From NCBI RefSeq assembly GCF_000153285.1, contig NZ_CH724168.1, positions 2,147,455 through 2,211,454 on the forward strand: DNA of 64,000 bases, given 5' to 3'. The notes beneath the pieces were generated by a model. The model did no database searches and was not told the DNA's origin. It was given only the letters and a program-made list of their open reading frames with translations. Below are positions 60,265-64,000 of the stretch, one piece after another. The first letter of the stretch is position 1. Every line of letters begins with the position of its first letter. Source of the DNA: Synechococcus sp. WH 7805 (GTDB lineage: Bacteria > Cyanobacteriota > Cyanobacteriia > PCC-6307 > Cyanobiaceae). The position numbers and the translations under genes are program-made.

Positions 60265-61266
60265 ATGGACCTCACTTACCGCCCACGCCGCCTGCGTCGT
60301 ACTGCGTCTCTGCGGGCCATGGTGCGCGAAACCAATCTGTCGCCTGCTGATTTCATTTACCCGCTGTTCGTGCACGAAGGTGCGGAGGTGGAGCCAATTG
60401 GGGCCATGCCTGGGGCCAATCGCTGGAGCTTGCAGCAGCTCACCTCGGAGGTGAGGCGCGCCTGGGAGCTTGGAATCCGCTGCATCGTTCTGTTCCCGAA
60501 GGTCTCTGAGGGACTCAAAACCGAAGATGGTGCCGAATGCTTCAACGAGAACGGATTGATTCCGCGTGCCATTCGCCAGCTCAAGCAAGAGCTCCCGGAA
60601 ATGGCGATCATGACGGACGTGGCCCTCGACCCCTACTCCTGCGACGGCCATGACGGCATCGTCAGCGAACAGGGTGTGGTTCTGAACGATGAAACGATCG
60701 AGTTGCTTTGCAAGCAGGCCGTTGCCCAGGCCAGAGCCGGTGCTGACTTGATCGGACCTAGCGACATGATGGATGGCCGGGTCGGGGCGATCCGTGAAGC
60801 CCTCGATGACGAAGGTTTCGAGCATGTGGGCATCATCAGCTACACAGCCAAATACTCATCGGCGTATTACGGGCCCTTCCGCGAAGCTCTTGATTCCGCG
60901 CCCCGGGCTGCTGGAAGCAAGCCAATTCCTGGGAACAAGGACACCTATCAAATGGATCCGGCGAATGCCCGTGAGGCCATCACCGAGGCCCAGCTCGATG
61001 AACAGGAAGGGGCTGACATCATGATGGTGAAGCCCGGTCTCGCTTACCTCGACATCATTCATCGCTTGCGGGAAGAGTCGGAGTTGCCCATCGCGGCTTA
61101 CAACGTCAGTGGTGAGTACTCCATGGTGAAAGCGGCCGCCGAGCGTGGCTGGATCAACGAGAAGGCCTTGGTGCTGGAGACCCTGCTCAGCTTCAAGCGT
61201 GCCGGTGCGGATCTGATCCTCACTTATCACGCTTGTGATGCCGCTGAATGGTTGAAGCAGGGTTAG
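60265..61266 (+). CDS. hemB: Delta-aminolevulinic acid dehydratase (porphobilinogen synthase)
   Basis: 333 residues from ATG 60265; the frame continues upstream but those residues are not family-like. HemB joins two 5-aminolevulinates to make porphobilinogen for haem, chlorophyll and phycobilins. The Asp-rich, cysteine-poor metal site (DVALDPYSCDGHDG) is the Mg2+/plant-type found in cyanobacteria. Lysines for the Schiff bases are in SYTAKYSSAYYGPF and MMVKPGLAYLD. Length is normal. Confidence 0.97.
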   Translation: MDLTYRPRRLRRTASLRAMVRETNLSPADFIYPLFVHEGAEVEPIGAMPGANRWSLQQLTSEVRRAWELGIRCIVLFPKVSEGLKTEDGAECFNENGLIPRAIRQLKQELPEMAIMTDVALDPYSCDGHDGIVSEQGVVLNDETIELLCKQAVAQARAGADLIGPSDMMDGRVGAIREALDDEGFEHVGIISYTAKYSSAYYGPFREALDSAPRAAGSKPIPGNKDTYQMDPANAREAITEAQLDEQEGADIMMVKPGLAYLDIIHRLREESELPIAAYNVSGEYSMVKAAAERGWINEKALVLETLLSFKRAGADLILTYHACDAAEWLKQG

Positions 61267-61304
61267 CAGAAGCGAGCTAATCAGGAGTCAGTGCTCGTCG
61301 ATTT

Positions 61305-61583
61305 ATGGCCTCAGGTCGTCCGATGCGTTTCTGGAGCCCTCTCCCTTTCGTGTGTGCATCCGTGGCCTTCATTCTCGCTGGGCATCTGCTGACCAGCGGT
61401 GATCGTCAGGATCGCTCTGAGGGATTTCTACTGCTGGGAAGTGGACTCATCTGCTTCTCGATTGGATGTGTCTGCCGCACGTCATGGGGAATTTCCTTTG
61501 CCCATGGCGCCCGTCCAGAGTCTCTAGCGCACGAGCGGAGCCCCGACTCCCTCTCGCCGGACGTCGGGCACCATTCAGAATGA
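61305..61583 (+). CDS. Small membrane protein, 92 aa, unknown
   Basis: ATG 61305 (or 61323). Two hydrophobic helices: FWSPLPFVCASVAFILAGHL and FLLLGSGLICFSIGCVC. The C-terminus (residues 65-92) is polar. 38 bases after hemB and 22 bases before the VOC gene, so it is likely co-transcribed. No family recognised. Confidence 0.6.
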   Translation: MASGRPMRFWSPLPFVCASVAFILAGHLLTSGDRQDRSEGFLLLGSGLICFSIGCVCRTSWGISFAHGARPESLAHERSPDSLSPDVGHHSE

Positions 61584-61604
61584 TTTTTATTCGAGAACCA
61601 GTCC

Positions 61605-62003
61605 ATGCCTGTGGTGGAGCGCTTGGGGCACGTCGCCATCCGCGTTGAGGATATGGAAAGGGCTGTGGCTTTTTATTCTCAGCTGGGGATGGAGATGGTC
61701 TGGAAAGCAGACGACTGGTGTTACCTGGAAGCCGTCAAGTCACGTGATGGCCTGGCTCTGTTGGGACCGAATTACAAAGCCGCAGGCCCCCACTTTGCCT
61801 TCCACTTCCGTGACCGTTCTGAAGTGGATGTGGTGCATGATCAACTGAAGGCTTCGGGTGTCGCTGTGGGAGCCGTCCATGATCATCGCGACGGCACAGC
61901 CTCCTTCTATCTGCGTGACCCTGACGGCAATTGGCTCGAAATGCTCTATGAGCCTCCAGGTGGCATTCCTTCCAATCAATCAGGAGTGACGACAGCTGAT
62001 TGA
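61605..62003 (+). CDS. VOC-family (glyoxalase-like) protein
   Basis: 132 residues. The glyoxalase/bleomycin-resistance fold shows in RLGHVAIRVEDMERAVAFYS, LGPNYKAAGPHFAFHFRDRS and SFYLRDPDGNWLEMLYEPPG, with the His and Glu positions of a metal site. Cytoplasmic; substrate unknown. The stop (TGATG) overlaps the mutS2 start. Confidence 0.85.
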   Translation: MPVVERLGHVAIRVEDMERAVAFYSQLGMEMVWKADDWCYLEAVKSRDGLALLGPNYKAAGPHFAFHFRDRSEVDVVHDQLKASGVAVGAVHDHRDGTASFYLRDPDGNWLEMLYEPPGGIPSNQSGVTTAD

Positions 62004-64000
62004 TGTCTGCTCTTCAGGAAACCCTGGAGCTGCTGGAGTGGCCGCGGCTCTGTGACCATCTCGCCAGTTTCGCCAGCACCGTGCAGGGACGTCGTCACTG
62101 CAAAATCGATGCTCTCCCGGCCTCGCTCCAAGACAGCCTCGCCCTTCAGGCCCAGACCCTGGAGATGGGCTCTCTGGACGGTGTTCTCGAGGGTGGGCTG
62201 AGTTTCCAAGGTGTGAGTGATCTCGCTCGCACCCTGTTGCGCTGCAGTAAAGGGGGGACGGCTTCGGGTGAGGAGCTTTTAGATGTGGCCAACACCCTGG
62301 CCGCTGCCCGTCGCTTGCGTCGCCAGATCGATGAACCGGAGCTGCGCCCGGTGTGCACAACACTCCTCAGGGATGTGGCGACCTTCCCCGATCTCGAGCA
62401 GCGCTTGAAATTCGCCATTGAAGAGGGGGGACGGGTTGCTGACCGAGCCAGCCCTGGGCTTGATGGTCTGAGGCGGCAGTGGCAGGAGCTGCGGGCCAGA
62501 CGCCGGGACAGGTTGCAGGACGTGATCAGGCGTTGGGCCGCCCATCTCCAAGACACCGTGATTGCCGAGCGCCACGGCCGGCCCGTGCTGGCGGTGAAAG
62601 CCGGTGCCGGTGGACAGTGCCCGGGAATGGTGCACGACAGCTCCGCATCCGGCAGCACGATGTTCGTGGAACCCAAATCGGTGATCGATCTGGGGAACAA
62701 GCTCGCTGATGTGGATGGCCGGATCCGTGAGGAGGAACAGCGGGTGCTCTCCGAGCTCAGTGCAGCTGTCGCTGAGCAGGTTGAGGGACTCCAGCATCTG
62801 ATGCAGGTGCTGCTCAAATTGGATTTGGCCTTGGCCCGTGGCCGCTATGGGCAGTGGCTCGGTGCGGTTCCTCCCCGTTTGGAGTCCGCTGTTGATGCTC
62901 CGTTCGAGCTGAGAACCTTGCGCCATCCGCTGCTCGTCTGGCAGGAGCGCAACGAGCAGGGGCCAACCGTTGTGCCCGTCAGTGTTGAGGTGTCGTCGTC
63001 TCTGCGTGTGGTGGCGATTACCGGGCCAAACACCGGTGGGAAAACAGTCACCCTCAAGAGCATCGGTTTGGCAGCTTTGATGGCGCGGGCAGGACTGTGG
63101 GTGCCGTGCAGTGGCAGCCCCACCCTTCCCTGGTGTGCCCAGGTGCTAGCTGATATCGGCGATGAGCAATCGCTGCAGCAAAGCTTGTCCACCTTCAGCG
63201 GTCATGTGAAACGGATCGGTCGCATCCTGGAGGCGATTCGTTCCGGGCCGGCTCCTGCTTTGGTGCTGCTGGATGAGGTGGGTGCCGGTACCGATCCCAG
63301 TGAAGGCACGGCTCTGGCAACAGCACTGTTGCGCACCCTGGCCGATCGTGCACGGCTCACTGTGGCGACCACCCATTTCGGCGAGCTCAAGGCTCTTAAG
63401 TACAGCGATGCCCGCTTTGAGAATGCGTCGGTTGCCTTCGACAGCGAGACGCTGTCGCCGACTTATCACCTGCTCTGGGGGATTCCAGGTCGTAGCAATG
63501 CGCTGGCGATCGCCACCCGGCTAGGCCTTGAAGGCAGTGTGATCGATGAAGCACGCGCCCTGCTTGCTCCTGTCGGAGATGGTGAGGTGAACACCGTGAT
63601 TCGCGGCTTGGAAGAACAGCGCATGCGCCAACAGGCCGCAGCGGAAGATGCAGCGGCGCTCCTCGCAAGGACCGAACTGCTGCATGAAGAACTCCTGCAG
63701 CGTTGGGAGAAGCAGAAACAGCATTCCGCTGAACGGCAGGAACAGGGACGGCAACGCCTGGAGACCTCGATCCGTGCCGGCCAGAAAGAAGTGCGCCAAC
63801 TGATCCGACGTCTCCGTGATGATGGGGCCGATGGCGAAACAGCAAGACAAGCGGGGCAGCGGCTGCGCAAACTCGAGGATCGCCACCGTCCTGAGCCGGA
63901 ACGTCGCCGGCATCAAGGCTGGCGACCGCAAGTGGGAGATCGCATCCGCTTGCTGGCCCTCGGCAAGGCCGCTGAGGTTCTGAAAGTGTCTGACGATGGT
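62003..64000 (+). CDS. mutS2: MutS2 family endonuclease/ATPase, 3' end outside window
   Basis: 666 residues visible from ATG 62003, open to the window edge. Order: core and lever region (MSALQETLELLEWPRLCDHL start), ATPase near residue 340 with Walker A GPNTGGKTVTLKS, Walker B LVLLDEVGAGTDPSEG and D-loop TTHFGELK, then a coiled-coil tail (RQEQGRQRLETSIRAGQKEV). The C-terminal Smr nuclease domain should follow outside. MutS2 acts on branched DNA or stalled ribosomes rather than mismatch repair. Confidence 0.94.
   Translation, partial: MSALQETLELLEWPRLCDHLASFASTVQGRRHCKIDALPASLQDSLALQAQTLEMGSLDGVLEGGLSFQGVSDLARTLLRCSKGGTASGEELLDVANTLAAARRLRRQIDEPELRPVCTTLLRDVATFPDLEQRLKFAIEEGGRVADRASPGLDGLRRQWQELRARRRDRLQDVIRRWAAHLQDTVIAERHGRPVLAVKAGAGGQCPGMVHDSSASGSTMFVEPKSVIDLGNKLADVDGRIREEEQRVLSELSAAVAEQVEGLQHLMQVLLKLDLALARGRYGQWLGAVPPRLESAVDAPFELRTLRHPLLVWQERNEQGPTVVPVSVEVSSSLRVVAITGPNTGGKTVTLKSIGLAALMARAGLWVPCSGSPTLPWCAQVLADIGDEQSLQQSLSTFSGHVKRIGRILEAIRSGPAPALVLLDEVGAGTDPSEGTALATALLRTLADRARLTVATTHFGELKALKYSDARFENASVAFDSETLSPTYHLLWGIPGRSNALAIATRLGLEGSVIDEARALLAPVGDGEVNTVIRGLEEQRMRQQAAAEDAAALLARTELLHEELLQRWEKQKQHSAERQEQGRQRLETSIRAGQKEVRQLIRRLRDDGADGETARQAGQRLRKLEDRHRPEPERRRHQGWRPQVGDRIRLLALGKAAEVLKVSDDG

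Overview
The window reads as chromosome of a marine picocyanobacterium, most likely Synechococcus subcluster 5.1. The basis is a set of recognisable genes: psbX, a high-light-inducible protein, a Ycf66 protein, DUF3747, an Asp-rich (plant/cyanobacterial-type) hemB, and a permuted two-piece tmRNA whose tag is ANNIVRFSRQAAPVAA. I cannot name the strain.

Layout. (1) 1-27.2 kb is dense, GC-rich core. It holds the sufS end, a GltS-family carrier, mtnA plus a class II aldolase (methylthioribose/5-deoxyribose salvage), two hydrolases/peptidases, def, rpsU, a YifB ATPase, a SbmA-like ABC transporter, hli, two TolB-like lipoproteins, ycf66, psbX, yggT, accC, tRNA-Leu(GAG), an LpxB-like gene, msrB, a PRC-barrel protein, smc, a small LigD-phosphoesterase-like protein, a holin-like pair and an RlmL-like methyltransferase. 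(2) 27.2-27.5 kb is the split, circularly permuted ssrA. (3) 27.5-36.9 kb is an integrated element, bounded by a 38-bp perfect direct repeat that starts inside the 3' part of the tmRNA coding piece. It carries a tyrosine integrase, an AlpA-like HTH protein, a Cys-rich small protein, a primase-helicase, a TerS-like protein, an HNH-like nuclease, a J-domain protein and a cargo glycosyltransferase-like gene. This fits a cyanophage-satellite or tycheposon-type island. (4) 36.9-57.1 kb is sparse, AT-richer and hypervariable. It has many small secreted, membrane or RTX proteins, several broken genes and no transposase. (5) 57.1-64 kb returns to core: a SulP transporter with a thioredoxin-like partner, dnaJ, hemB, a VOC protein and the start of mutS2.

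The most unusual signal is a set of dispersed repeats across 29-51 kb: (a) about 95 nt ending in an intrinsic terminator, four copies; (b) a 72-codon reading frame, five copies of which one (37598-37816) is intact; (c) a leader-like element with CTCAGTTGGGGGA and GGCGATGGTG motifs, usually 30-65 nt upstream of an island gene. Copies often occur in the order terminator, 72-codon frame, leader, gene, which looks like a cassette architecture. A nearly identical 3' fragment of the terS-like gene at 43.4 kb suggests that related elements have come and gone here.

No BLAST, HMM, folding or GC computation was available. Family names come from motifs and gene order; starts were chosen from codon, spacing and family length.
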